Under the pieces are notes generated by a model. The model searched no databases, was not told where the DNA came from, and saw nothing but the letters and a program-made list of their open reading frames with translations. Source: Ketobacter alkanivorans (GTDB lineage Bacteria; Pseudomonadota; Gammaproteobacteria; Pseudomonadales; Ketobacteraceae). Taken from it: DNA of 64,000 nt. Position numbers and translations under genes: made by a program. The DNA is taken from assembly GCF_002863865.1 (NCBI RefSeq), contig NZ_CP022684.1:702931-766930 (forward strand), written 5' to 3'. Position 1 is the stretch's first letter; each line of letters starts with the position of its first letter. Shown in pieces: positions 37,200 through 46,883 of the stretch.

Positions 37200-38501
37200 T
37201 TAACCAACAGACTTAGGCGATGAATCCATCAACTTCTGACCTGACTCAACGGCAGGGCGATACACCTGGATACGGTTGCGTCCGTTTTTCTTGGCCAAAT
37301 ACAGTGCTTCATCTGCCAGCCCCACCAGATCAGAAGCGACACTCTCCTCATCCGGCAACACGGCCGCCACCCCCACACTGATAGTAACGAACTCATTAGC
37401 ATGGGAAGTGGGGTGCGGAATTCTTAAATCTCTGACGCTTTGACATATGACTCGCGCCACGTTGGCAGCCTCCTCTTTATCCAGAGCAGGCAAAATAACG
37501 GCAAACTCTTCTCCACCGTAACGGGCAACAAGATCACCCGGACGTCGCACCGTTTGCTTCATGCATTGAGCAACCTGCTGAATACAGAGATCACCCTGCT
37601 GATGCCCAAAACTGTCATTGTAGGATTTGAAGAAGTCGATATCGCACATCAGAATCGCCAGGTTATAACCCCGACGTCGAGCACGACGCCATTCTTCATC
37701 CAGCACCTGATCGAACGACCGTCGGTTCCCAATCCCGGTAAGAGGATCAACTTCCGCCAGATCCTTCAATCGGGAATTCAGTTTTTTGAGTTGTTGGTTT
37801 TTACGATGGATAAGCAACTTCTGCAAGAACTCTCGGCGACTGGAACGGTCACTGCTGTATTGCGCCAGCAAACACAAACCGATCGCGCCAACACTTAGAA
37901 AAAGGTAGTACGCCAAGAACGAAAATACACCACCAAATGGCATCAATATGAGCAGATAGCTCACCACAAAAAGCAAACCACTGGTTAATGCAGGCCAGAA
38001 GCGCATTTTACCTATGGTCAGACCTGCCATAATAATCGCCAGCTCACTGATCAAATAAAGGCCTTTGGCCTCGTCCGGCACCACTCTTATCATTGTCAAC
38101 GTGGTGACAGACAACCAGAACAGCCCCAACACCACCAGCTTGTCCAAATAACTATCGAATTTACGGGAGTGCACCAGAAACCAAATGGACACCAGACCTG
38201 GCAGCCCCATGGCATATCGAATCTTGAGAATAGGTTCTACTTGAGCGCCCAGCAGCAACCAGTCGAACAGACCGTATAGTGCGTAGAGGGCCACCAGTAT
38301 GTTGACCAATTGACGAATATAGCGTCGATCACGCAATCCGCAGTAACGACGGTAGCGATCCTCTAAACCACCGGCAAACCGCAGCCGCATTCGGTTCACA
38401 TAAAATTGTCCATGCAATTCTGAGCGAACCAAAGGCTGACTTTCGTGGTCGTCTGGGCCGTTGGGGCCTTCAGGGGACAGGGAGTGTCGCGAATTTTCCA
38501 C
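37200..38501 (-). CDS. Membrane diguanylate cyclase (GGEEF)
   Basis: A 433-aa protein with about six membrane helices (about 60-225) and a GGDEF domain (about 250-415). The catalytic motif is GGEEF in VARYGGEEFAVILP, preceded five residues upstream by the inhibitory RxxD site (RPGD), so it should make cyclic di-GMP and be product-inhibited. The periplasmic/membrane part probably senses an unknown signal. It starts with GTG. The degenerate homologue follows on the same strand. Confidence 0.9.
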   Translation of the reverse strand: MENSRHSLSPEGPNGPDDHESQPLVRSELHGQFYVNRMRLRFAGGLEDRYRRYCGLRDRRYIRQLVNILVALYALYGLFDWLLLGAQVEPILKIRYAMGLPGLVSIWFLVHSRKFDSYLDKLVVLGLFWLSVTTLTMIRVVPDEAKGLYLISELAIIMAGLTIGKMRFWPALTSGLLFVVSYLLILMPFGGVFSFLAYYLFLSVGAIGLCLLAQYSSDRSSRREFLQKLLIHRKNQQLKKLNSRLKDLAEVDPLTGIGNRRSFDQVLDEEWRRARRRGYNLAILMCDIDFFKSYNDSFGHQQGDLCIQQVAQCMKQTVRRPGDLVARYGGEEFAVILPALDKEEAANVARVICQSVRDLRIPHPTSHANEFVTISVGVAAVLPDEESVASDLVGLADEALYLAKKNGRNRIQVYRPAVESGQKLMDSSPKSVG

Positions 38502-38577
38502 TCATGTACCTGCTGTCTGCGAGCGTTATTAGTTTTATTCTAACAGTATAGTAAGTAGAAAAACCTGTGCGCTAATA

Positions 38578-38602
38578 CAAAAATGCCCTCTTGCTAGAGG
38601 GC
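38578..38602 (-). terminator. Rho-independent terminator after cnoX
   Basis: On the minus strand GCCCTCT-AGCA-AGAGGGC forms a 7-bp stem with a 4-base loop followed by ATTTTTG. It lies about 22 bases beyond the cnoX stop. Confidence 0.85.
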
Positions 38603-38624
38603 ACTAAAGCAGCGGCTGTATTGA

Positions 38625-39500
38625 TCAATGCAGGCAGGCAAACAGGCGGCGGCGGTAACTGGCAACAACCGGATCGCTCCCCATCAGTTCAATCAACTTC
38701 AAAATCGCCAGACGCCCACCATCCTCTTTGAATTCGCGATCTTTTTGCACGATCTCCAAAAACAGCTCCAGTGCGGCATCCGGTTCACCGGCCAACACAC
38801 AATTGGCACCCAGATAATATTTTGCTTCCAGATCATCACTGTTCTGCGCGACACGATATTGAAGGGATTCTACCGTTTCAAAACCTTTCAGTTCCTGTAG
38901 AAAAAACAAGCGTGCCAATGTAGCGGCTTTAGCCTTATCGTCACTGATGTTATCCAGAACCTGCTGAGCTTCTTCCAGCCGCTCAACATCCATCAACACC
39001 TCCGCCATCAACACCTGGTGTTTAAGCTCCGAGGGCTGCTCTGCAATCGCTGACTGCAATGCTTCTATGGCCTGGTCGTATGCACCCATGCGACGAGCCC
39101 TTTCTATCTGGGCAAAAAAGTCGTTGGAGAGGTCTTCTTCCTGGTCATCAGCTTCTGGGGCGTCACCAAGATAAGGTGCGAGTAATGCACGGATTTCCGA
39201 TTCGGTCTGGGCACCATTCAATTCGCCAGCCAATTGCCCTTGCACGATCAACTTTAATGATGGAACGCCACGAACACCCAGCTGCTGAACCAGCATTTGG
39301 TTGGCATCGGCATCGACTTTCGCGAGAATGAACTGGCCCGCATACTCGTGGGCAATTTTTTCAAGAATAGGAGCCAGCGCCTTGCATGGCTCACACCACT
39401 CGGCCCAAAAATCCAAAAGCACCGGCATGCGCGCAGAAAACTGCACCACATCATTAATATTCTGCGGGTTTACGTCGACGATGTAATTTGTTTCTGACAT
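38625..39500 (-). CDS. cnoX: Thioredoxin-fold chaperedoxin CnoX (YbbN)
   Basis: A 291-aa cytoplasmic protein: thioredoxin domain (about 1-110) with active site WCEPCK, then TPR-like helices (130-290). CnoX/YbbN holds oxidatively stressed proteins and passes them to GroEL or DnaK. The intact CxxC differs from E. coli CnoX (SQHC), so some thiol-disulfide activity may remain. It is monocistronic with a good terminator. Confidence 0.9.
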   Translation of the reverse strand: MSETNYIVDVNPQNINDVVQFSARMPVLLDFWAEWCEPCKALAPILEKIAHEYAGQFILAKVDADANQMLVQQLGVRGVPSLKLIVQGQLAGELNGAQTESEIRALLAPYLGDAPEADDQEEDLSNDFFAQIERARRMGAYDQAIEALQSAIAEQPSELKHQVLMAEVLMDVERLEEAQQVLDNISDDKAKAATLARLFFLQELKGFETVESLQYRVAQNSDDLEAKYYLGANCVLAGEPDAALELFLEIVQKDREFKEDGGRLAILKLIELMGSDPVVASYRRRLFACLH

Positions 39501-39617
39501 GGCTATCCCAATTCACATATTACTAATGCTGTTATTGGGATAGGAGAGTAACCGCACCGCCAGATGGAGTCAAAGAAACTATGCGATGAAGCTACGTTAC
39601 GAATCTGCGTATCCAGC

Positions 39618-40067
39618 TTATGCCAAAGCGACTGGGCTACTGTTGCCGGCTTCATCTTCACGCCGACATTCTGACAATACCTCTGCGGCCTGAGCGTGCC
39701 CCCGGTCAGCGGCCAAAGCCAGCCAGTGTGTTGCAGCTTTACTGTCCTGATGAGTGAGGCTGCCATCGAAATAGGCCTTACCCAACTGAAACTGGGCTTC
39801 GGTATCACCTGCCTTGGCAGCCATACGAATGTATTCGAGCCCACTACGCTTCACTGCCCGCCCGACACCTGAACGATACAAGAGACAGCCCAACTGCGAC
39901 ATCGCGGAAAGATGACCGTGATCAGCAGAATACTGCAACATTTTGAGCGAGAAACGCGACGGATAAATACGCCCGCGCTGATTTTGAATATCGATGATGC
40001 GATTCGCTGCGCGAAACGAAAAACGCGCAATCATGCTGCACTCATTGTTAATGCTATCTGCAATCAT
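39618..40067 (-). CDS. Sel1-repeat protein
   Basis: A 149-aa protein (from the ATG at 40067) with two Sel1-like TPR repeats: SADHGHLSAMSQLGCLLYRSG and AAKAGDTEAQFQLGKAYFDG, followed by a partial third. Such alpha-solenoid repeats mediate protein contacts. There is no clear signal peptide. An in-frame TTG at 40091 and an ATG at 40034 are alternative starts; GGGGA lies just before 40067. Partner unknown. Confidence 0.75.
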   Translation of the reverse strand: MIADSINNECSMIARFSFRAANRIIDIQNQRGRIYPSRFSLKMLQYSADHGHLSAMSQLGCLLYRSGVGRAVKRSGLEYIRMAAKAGDTEAQFQLGKAYFDGSLTHQDSKAATHWLALAADRGHAQAAEVLSECRREDEAGNSSPVALA

Positions 40068-40091
40068 TTCCCCAACCACTGATCCATTCAA

Positions 40092-40463
40092 ATACAGTAC
40101 TTATGAAAGCCGGGCCCCAAGCCTGGATTAACAATGGGCGCATAGGCTACTCCCATTAAACTCCGTTGCCAACACGGAATTCATATTTCGATACACTCGA
40201 TTAATAGACGCGAAAACTATCCACATTTTCTGTGGAAAACTCTGTGGATGTTTTGGTGACAAGACGCCGAAACCTCCAGCAGATCTAACACCCATACAGA
40301 TTGATCAATATCTAACCAAATAAAATATCCATATTTTTCAATACCTTACGAAAACCAAAGCAAAATATCAGCAAGTTACATCAACTTCTTAACAATATGT
40401 GGGAAGTGATACAGCCTGTTAACAACAAGTCGGTTAGGTTTCACTATCTACAGAATGGAGGCA
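40092..40463. other. Intergenic region with a small cluster of DnaA-box-like sequences
   Basis: About 370 AT-rich bases between the Sel1 and phasin genes. At 40217-40251 are three 9-mers close to TTATCCACA: CTATCCACA on the plus strand, and TGTGGAAAA and TGTGGATGT (complements TTTTCCACA and ACATCCACA). No gene of more than 60 codons fits; no origin genes are near. The rest shows no structure I can name. Confidence 0.5.
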
Positions 40464-40492
40464 TAAAAAAACCGGCTTGAGCCGGTTTTTTT
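40464..40492 (-). terminator. Bidirectional-type terminator after the phasin gene
   Basis: AACCGGC-TTGA-GCCGGTT makes a perfect 7-bp stem with a 4-base loop, flanked by A7 on one side and T7 on the other. It lies immediately after the phasin stop. Confidence 0.88.
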
Positions 40493-40493
40493 A

Positions 40494-40943
40494 TTATTTG
40501 GCGCCGTTGGCAGAGCTGGATCTGCGTTTGACGGCGGCTTTCTCCACCTTACCGAGCAGCTGTTCCAGCTCGGCAATACGCTGATTCAAGTTATCCACAT
40601 CGGCACGGGTGGGTATGTTCAGTCGATGCAATGCTTTGGAGACCCGCAAATCAAATGCTTTTTCGACCTTCTCCCAAGATCCTGTGGCACGAGCACGTAC
40701 CGTTTCAACCTTTTCCTTGGCAACATTCAGCGGCTTATCGACAATGGCACGGGTCTTAGCTTCTAGCTTCTCACCATCCTGAACCAGTGAATCAAACAGT
40801 TTGCCGCCCTCTTCTTCGGCTTTTGAATACGCACCCAGCCCGGCCAACCAGATTTGATTGGCCGATTCCTTTACGCGATCCGCCATATGTTCTGCTATCT
40901 GGCTTACCTGCTTGTCTGATCCTGATGTCTTTTTCTCACCCAT
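40494..40943 (-). CDS. Phasin-family protein (PHA granule-associated, PhaI/PhaF type)
   Basis: A 149-aa, charged, mostly helical protein. The N-terminal half has NQIWLAGLGAYSKAEEEGGKLFDSLVQDG, the phasin signature, followed by a coiled coil and a short basic Lys/Arg/Ser-rich end. Phasins coat polyhydroxyalkanoate granules; the long AlaLysPro tail of PhaF is missing, so PhaI is nearer. No PHA synthase is in this window. GAGAG precedes the ATG. It is divergent from mfd. Confidence 0.85.
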   Translation of the reverse strand: MGEKKTSGSDKQVSQIAEHMADRVKESANQIWLAGLGAYSKAEEEGGKLFDSLVQDGEKLEAKTRAIVDKPLNVAKEKVETVRARATGSWEKVEKAFDLRVSKALHRLNIPTRADVDNLNQRIAELEQLLGKVEKAAVKRRSSSANGAK

Positions 40944-41167
40944 GATGATCTCTCTTGCTGTGTTGCACGTACCGAAGCGACAAAATCACGAGGCATCGGT
41001 TTAAATGATTCTACATTCGTCATGTGGACGACAATCGTACCACTTTAACAAGCCACTTTAGAATATTCATACTAGATTGATGGACAGCGGGGGTCATGGC
41101 CTTCAACCGGAGGGAAAAGCATGTACAATGCGGGCTTTCCTCTGGCGCAAACACCGTACAGCATCCC

Positions 41168-44100
41168 ATGACGATTGATTTTCTTGATAATTTTCCCAGC
41201 AAACCCGGCGATCAACGGATTTGGAGCAACCTGAAAGGCAGTGGGCAGGCGTGGGCACTGGCACAGTCCGCCCGCCACCACAAAGGGTTGATTCTGGTGA
41301 TCACACCGGACACCCAGAGCGCCCTGCAGCTGGAACTGGAAATCCCCTTCTACGCCGATAAAAATCTGGAGCTGCTGACGTTTCCAGACTGGGAAACGCT
41401 GCCCTATGACAGTTTCTCCCCCCACCAGGACATAATTTCGCAGCGGCTGGCAACGCTGAATCGGCTGCCAACACTGACTCAGGGCATTCTTATTGTGCCG
41501 GTTTCCACACTCATGCACCGCATCGCGCCGCCGTCGTTTCTTGCGAGCCAGACCCTGCTGCTGGACATAGGCCAGAAGTTTGAGCTGCACCTGGTCAGGA
41601 AACAACTGGAGCAGGCTGGTTATCGTGCCGTTGACACCGTCTTGGATCATGGCGAATACGCCGTTCGCGGCGCCATCATGGATCTGTTTCCCATGGGCAG
41701 CCAAGTGCCCTACCGAATTGAGTTATTTGACGACGAAATCGACACCCTGCGCTCCTTCGACCCCGAGACTCAGCGCTCCATCGATAAAGTTGAGCAAGTC
41801 CGCCTGCTGCCAGCCAAGGAATTCCCCCTCCACGATCAAGCCATCAGCGGATTCAAAGAGCGTTTTAAACAACAGTTCGACGCAGATCCCCGCAGCTGCC
41901 CTGTGTATCAGGACATAAGCGATGGCATTACCAGTGCCGGTATTGAGTACTATCTGCCTTTGTTCTTTAAAGGTACTGCCACGCTGTTTGACTATTTACC
42001 AGACCATACGCTGGCCTTCACACCGGAAACACTGCAAAGCAGCGCCGACCATTTTTGGACTGACTGCAACAATCGCTATGAAGAGCTGCGCTACGACCGT
42101 ATGCGCCCGATCCTGCCGCCTGCAAACCTGTTTCTGGCCAGCGATGAACTGAACCGTGCCCTCAAAGAATTGCCAAGAGTGAGCGTACGCAGCGGCCTGG
42201 GGGAGGTAGATAAAGATCACCACACCGACCTGCCCTTGAGCACCCCTCCCGATCTGCCCATCAACGCCAAAGCCACCAATCCGTTGATGCATGTGGAAGC
42301 CTATTGCATGGGGGCCAAGGAGCAACAGCGCAGGATTCTGTTCGTAGCGGAATCTGCCGGCCGACGCGACACCCTGCTGGATCTGCTGCAACGCATCCGC
42401 ATCAAGCCGAAACCCGCTGAACGGTGGGCCGACTTTCTGGCAGAGAAAAAAGCAGCCGTGATGATCGCTGTGGCACCTTTAAGTGCCGGGCTGGTACTGG
42501 ATGATCCCAGTGTCTGCGTGATCACTGAATCCCAGCTGTTTGGCAACCGTGTCATGCAGCGCCGTCGTCGCAAACGTGGCGATGACAACGCCGAAAACGT
42601 AATCCGCAACCTGACCGAGTTAAATCCCAACGACCCGGTAGTACACATAGATCACGGTGTCGGCCGCTACAAGGGCTTGCAGACACTGGAAATCGACGGC
42701 CAGAAACAGGAGTTCCTGACCCTCGAATACGCCAATGAAGCCAAACTCTACGTGCCGGTGTCGTCTCTGCATCTGATCAGCCGCTATTCTGGTGCCAGCG
42801 ACAGCATGGCACCCTTGCATCGACTGGGTACCGATCAGTGGACCAAGGAAAAACGCAAAGCAGCCGAACAGATTCACGACACCGCGGCTGAACTGCTGAA
42901 TATTTACGCTCGCCGAGCCGCCAAACCCGGCCATGCATTCGACCTTAACCGCCAGGATTACGAAGCCTTTTGTGAAGGTTTTCCGTTTGAAGAAACCCCG
43001 GATCAACAGGCCGCCATCGACGCCGTGATCGCAGACATGACCTCCGATCGACCTACTGACCGTCTGGTGTGTGGCGATGTGGGCTTTGGTAAAACGGAAG
43101 TGGCCATGCGCGCTGCCTTCGTCGCCGTACAGACCGGCAAACAAGTCGCCATTCTGGTGCCCACCACTCTGCTGGCGCAACAGCATTACGAGACCTTCAA
43201 GGATCGCTTTTCCGACTGGCCAGTACAGGTTGAAGTGTTGTCTCGATTCCGTACCGGTAAAGAGCAAACCAAAGCCCTCAAACTGATTGAAGACGGCAAA
43301 GTAGATATCGTGGTGGGTACCCACAAGCTACTGCAGGAAAGCGTTCAATTCAAAAGTCTGGGCCTTATCATCGTGGACGAAGAACACCGTTTTGGCGTGC
43401 GTCACAAAGAGCGCCTGAAGGAAATGCGCGCCGATGTGGACATGCTCACCCTGACCGCCACCCCCATTCCCCGTACGCTGAATATGGCGATGTCTGGAGT
43501 GCGGGACATGTCCATCATCGCGACACCACCGGCCAAGCGACTTTCCATCAAAACCTTTGTGCGGGAAGACAACAAAGCAGTCACCAAAGAAGCCATCCTG
43601 CGTGAACTGTTGCGAGGGGGGCAAGTGTATTTTCTCCACAACGAGGTCAAATCCATTGATCGCCGCGCCGAAGAAATTCAGGCGCTGGTGCCGGAAGCCC
43701 GCATCATCGTAGCTCACGGCCAAATGCGGGAGCGGGAGCTGGAACAGGTCATGTCCGACTTCTACCACAAGCGTTACAACCTGCTTATGTGCACCACCAT
43801 CATCGAGACCGGTATCGACGTACCTTCGGCCAATACCATCATCATCGACCGGGCTGACAAATTCGGGCTGGCTCAACTGCACCAGCTACGAGGCCGCGTG
43901 GGCCGATCTCACCACCAGGCTTATGCCTACATGCTCACCCCCAACCCCAAAGCCATCACCGCCGATGCCCGCAAGCGTCTGGAGGCCATTGCCGAAGCCC
44001 ATGATCTGGGAGCGGGTTTCACGCTGGCCAGTCACGATCTTGAGATTCGTGGTGCCGGTGAGCTGCTGGGAGAAGAGCAAAGCGGCAACATGACCAGTAT

Positions 44101-44638
44101 CGGTTTCTCCCTCTATATGGAGCTGCTGGAAGACGCTGTCAAAGCGATTAAAGAAGGCAAAACCCCGAATCTGGACAAACCGCTTAAGCATGGTGCCGAA
44201 ATCAATCTACGCATCCCCGCCCTGATCACCGAGGATTACGTGCGGGATGTACACACCAGGTTGATTACGTATAAACGCATATCCAACGCTCGGGATGATG
44301 ATCAACTGGACGAGTTGCGGGTTGAACTGGTGGACCGATTTGGCTCGCTGCCGGAATCCACCAAAAATCTGTTCCAACTGACCAAAATCAAGCTGCGTGC
44401 GCAATCGCTTGGCCTTAGCAAAGTGGATGCAGGCCCAAGGGGCGGTCGGGTCGAGTTTGGGCCGGACACTCAGGTTCACCCACTGACCATCGTAAAAATG
44501 GTACAAATTCAGCCCCAGTTCTATAAACTGGACGGTGCCGATAAGCTAAAATTCGCCATAGAGACCGAAACCGCCGAGCAGCGGCTGGACATGATTAACG
44601 AACTGCTGCAAAAACTCAGCGCTGGCCCCAAAGGGTAA
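41168..44638 (+). CDS. mfd: Transcription-repair coupling factor Mfd
   Basis: An SF2 translocase that removes RNA polymerase stalled at DNA damage and recruits UvrA. 1,156 aa from the ATG at 41168, close to E. coli (1,148); the in-frame ATG at 41096 would add 24 poorly conserved residues. The N-terminal UvrB-like region (about 1-350) is followed by the RNA-polymerase-interacting domain (from VVHIDHGVGRYKGL, about 490), Walker A GDVGFGKTE near 636, DEEH near 737 and the C-terminal TRCF domain. It begins the block that follows Pseudomonas gene order. Confidence 0.97.
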   Translation: MTIDFLDNFPSKPGDQRIWSNLKGSGQAWALAQSARHHKGLILVITPDTQSALQLELEIPFYADKNLELLTFPDWETLPYDSFSPHQDIISQRLATLNRLPTLTQGILIVPVSTLMHRIAPPSFLASQTLLLDIGQKFELHLVRKQLEQAGYRAVDTVLDHGEYAVRGAIMDLFPMGSQVPYRIELFDDEIDTLRSFDPETQRSIDKVEQVRLLPAKEFPLHDQAISGFKERFKQQFDADPRSCPVYQDISDGITSAGIEYYLPLFFKGTATLFDYLPDHTLAFTPETLQSSADHFWTDCNNRYEELRYDRMRPILPPANLFLASDELNRALKELPRVSVRSGLGEVDKDHHTDLPLSTPPDLPINAKATNPLMHVEAYCMGAKEQQRRILFVAESAGRRDTLLDLLQRIRIKPKPAERWADFLAEKKAAVMIAVAPLSAGLVLDDPSVCVITESQLFGNRVMQRRRRKRGDDNAENVIRNLTELNPNDPVVHIDHGVGRYKGLQTLEIDGQKQEFLTLEYANEAKLYVPVSSLHLISRYSGASDSMAPLHRLGTDQWTKEKRKAAEQIHDTAAELLNIYARRAAKPGHAFDLNRQDYEAFCEGFPFEETPDQQAAIDAVIADMTSDRPTDRLVCGDVGFGKTEVAMRAAFVAVQTGKQVAILVPTTLLAQQHYETFKDRFSDWPVQVEVLSRFRTGKEQTKALKLIEDGKVDIVVGTHKLLQESVQFKSLGLIIVDEEHRFGVRHKERLKEMRADVDMLTLTATPIPRTLNMAMSGVRDMSIIATPPAKRLSIKTFVREDNKAVTKEAILRELLRGGQVYFLHNEVKSIDRRAEEIQALVPEARIIVAHGQMRERELEQVMSDFYHKRYNLLMCTTIIETGIDVPSANTIIIDRADKFGLAQLHQLRGRVGRSHHQAYAYMLTPNPKAITADARKRLEAIAEAHDLGAGFTLASHDLEIRGAGELLGEEQSGNMTSIGFSLYMELLEDAVKAIKEGKTPNLDKPLKHGAEINLRIPALITEDYVRDVHTRLITYKRISNARDDDQLDELRVELVDRFGSLPESTKNLFQLTKIKLRAQSLGLSKVDAGPRGGRVEFGPDTQVHPLTIVKMVQIQPQFYKLDGADKLKFAIETETAEQRLDMINELLQKLSAGPKG

Positions 44639-44680
44639 CGCTTTCACACTATCAATATTGATATTTAACGCCGGTTGAGC

Positions 44681-45568
44681 ATGACATCACGCATGAAGAA
44701 CACCAGACCCCATATTGCCCTGTCCCTTTGCAGCCTGTTGCTGATGCTGCCCGTTTCAGCAACGTCAGCCACCCCCGACGAGGCAACAATAACGCCCTGG
44801 TATGAAGTCTCTCTGGTGATTTTCAAGCATCGTAACAGCCCTACGGGCAATGAAAGATGGCCCACGCCGGACACGCTGAACATTTCGTTTCCCCACGGCA
44901 TTCTGGAGCTTGAACCCGCGCTGGAGCCAGCAACAACCGGTGATGGCAAGACTGGACCAGTTGAGCAGGCAGCGATCCCCTTCCGCAACTCAAAGCCCAC
45001 AGATGTAGGATTTCAACAGGCCCTGCGCAGCATTCAGCTCAGCTCTAACTATGAGATCATGACCAGCGCCAGCTGGAAACAACCCGCACTGGACAAAGAA
45101 CAAGCTATTCCTGTACTGATTCAGGCAGGTGACGAGTTTGGTGGTTACTTTGAGCTGGAAGGCAGCGTAACCCTGACCGTATCCCGCTATCTACACATGA
45201 AGGCTGACCTGTGGCTGTCAGAGTACATCCAGCAAGTGGAAATGATCGCTCCGTGGTGGGAAAGCACTAACACCGTGGCCGACAGTTTTGGTGGGGATTT
45301 TGATCCGTCTGAACCCAGCGCAGCGCCCGCCTATCAGGATATCGATTTTGGCAGCCAGCCCAGCTACTCAGAAACCGTGACCCGTTATGAATCGGTGCGC
45401 ACAGTGGTGCTGAATGAGTCACGCCGAATGCGCAGCGGTGAGTTGCACTATCTGGACAACCCCATGTTTGGCCTGCTGGTTAAGGTGGTGCCCTATGAGC
45501 CATCCACCACACCAGCAAGCGACGCCCCAGAGAGCATGATGGATGCCACCCCGATCAGCCTGCGCTAA
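44681..45568 (+). CDS. CsiV-like exported protein (DUF in mfd locus)
   Basis: About 295 aa. A signal peptide (about 1-28, ending ATSA) precedes a domain beginning WYEVSLVIFKHRN, as in CsiV proteins, which in Vibrio help the LpoA activator of penicillin-binding protein 1A. The C-terminal segment with ETVTRYESVRTVVLNESRRMRSGELHYLDNPMFGLLVKV is the conserved end. It lies just after mfd, as the Pseudomonas homologue does. Starts: TTG 44675, ATG 44681 and ATG 44693 are possible; 44681 is chosen. Convergent with the phosphorylase, 3 bases apart. Confidence 0.85.
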   Translation: MTSRMKNTRPHIALSLCSLLLMLPVSATSATPDEATITPWYEVSLVIFKHRNSPTGNERWPTPDTLNISFPHGILELEPALEPATTGDGKTGPVEQAAIPFRNSKPTDVGFQQALRSIQLSSNYEIMTSASWKQPALDKEQAIPVLIQAGDEFGGYFELEGSVTLTVSRYLHMKADLWLSEYIQQVEMIAPWWESTNTVADSFGGDFDPSEPSAAPAYQDIDFGSQPSYSETVTRYESVRTVVLNESRRMRSGELHYLDNPMFGLLVKVVPYEPSTTPASDAPESMMDATPISLR

Positions 45569-45571
45569 CGG

Positions 45572-46312
<741 letters not shown>

Positions 46313-46325
46313 TCAATTACGTCTT

Positions 46326-46883
46326 TTATAAGCCTTTAACTGCGTAGATGCCGTCGGCATTGCGCAAATAACCTTTGTAATCCATGCCATAACCGAACAC
46401 AAATCGATCCGGCACCTCAAGACAGGTGTAATCTGCCTTAAAACCGGGCTCGTATTTTCGATCATGAACCTTGTCAACCAGCACGGCACAATGCAGCGAC
46501 GCGACACTTTGGGTTTTGAAGCTCTCCAAAATTTTATGCAGTGTCTGGCCTTCATCCAGGATGTCATCCACCACCAGTACATGACGCCCTTCCAGGCTGT
46601 GTTGAGGCAACACCTTCCACAACAACTCCGATCCCGATGTTTCCATGCCATAGCGGGTGGCATGAATGTAATCCATCTCCAGTGGAAAACGCAGACTCAT
46701 CATCAAGCGAGCGCCAAACATAAGCCCACCTTTCATAACCACCAACACCAATGGGTTCTTATCCGCCAGATCGACCTCAATTTTCTGGGCTACGGCTTCA
46801 ATCGCCCGATCGATCTGCTGCTCGGTCCAGATACAATCGGCTTCCCGCCAAATAGCATCCACTTCTGCTACTGTCACGCTCAT
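46326..46883 (-). CDS. hpt: Hypoxanthine(-guanine) phosphoribosyltransferase
   Basis: A 185-aa purine salvage enzyme converting hypoxanthine or guanine plus PRPP to IMP or GMP. The PRPP-binding loop is VLVVDDILDEGQTL near 106-119, and the base-binding FVFGYGMDYKGYLRN is near the end. It overlaps the mscS-type gene by 4 bases and precedes the phosphorylase by 25, and so belongs to the psrA-ldt-nagZ-mscS-hpt-phosphorylase unit. Confidence 0.9.
   Translation of the reverse strand: MSVTVAEVDAIWREADCIWTEQQIDRAIEAVAQKIEVDLADKNPLVLVVMKGGLMFGARLMMSLRFPLEMDYIHATRYGMETSGSELLWKVLPQHSLEGRHVLVVDDILDEGQTLHKILESFKTQSVASLHCAVLVDKVHDRKYEPGFKADYTCLEVPDRFVFGYGMDYKGYLRNADGIYAVKGL

Noticed and set aside
44652..44663. 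ATCAATATTGAT palindrome after mfd as a terminator
   Set aside because: AT-only stem and no U-tract; probably incidental.
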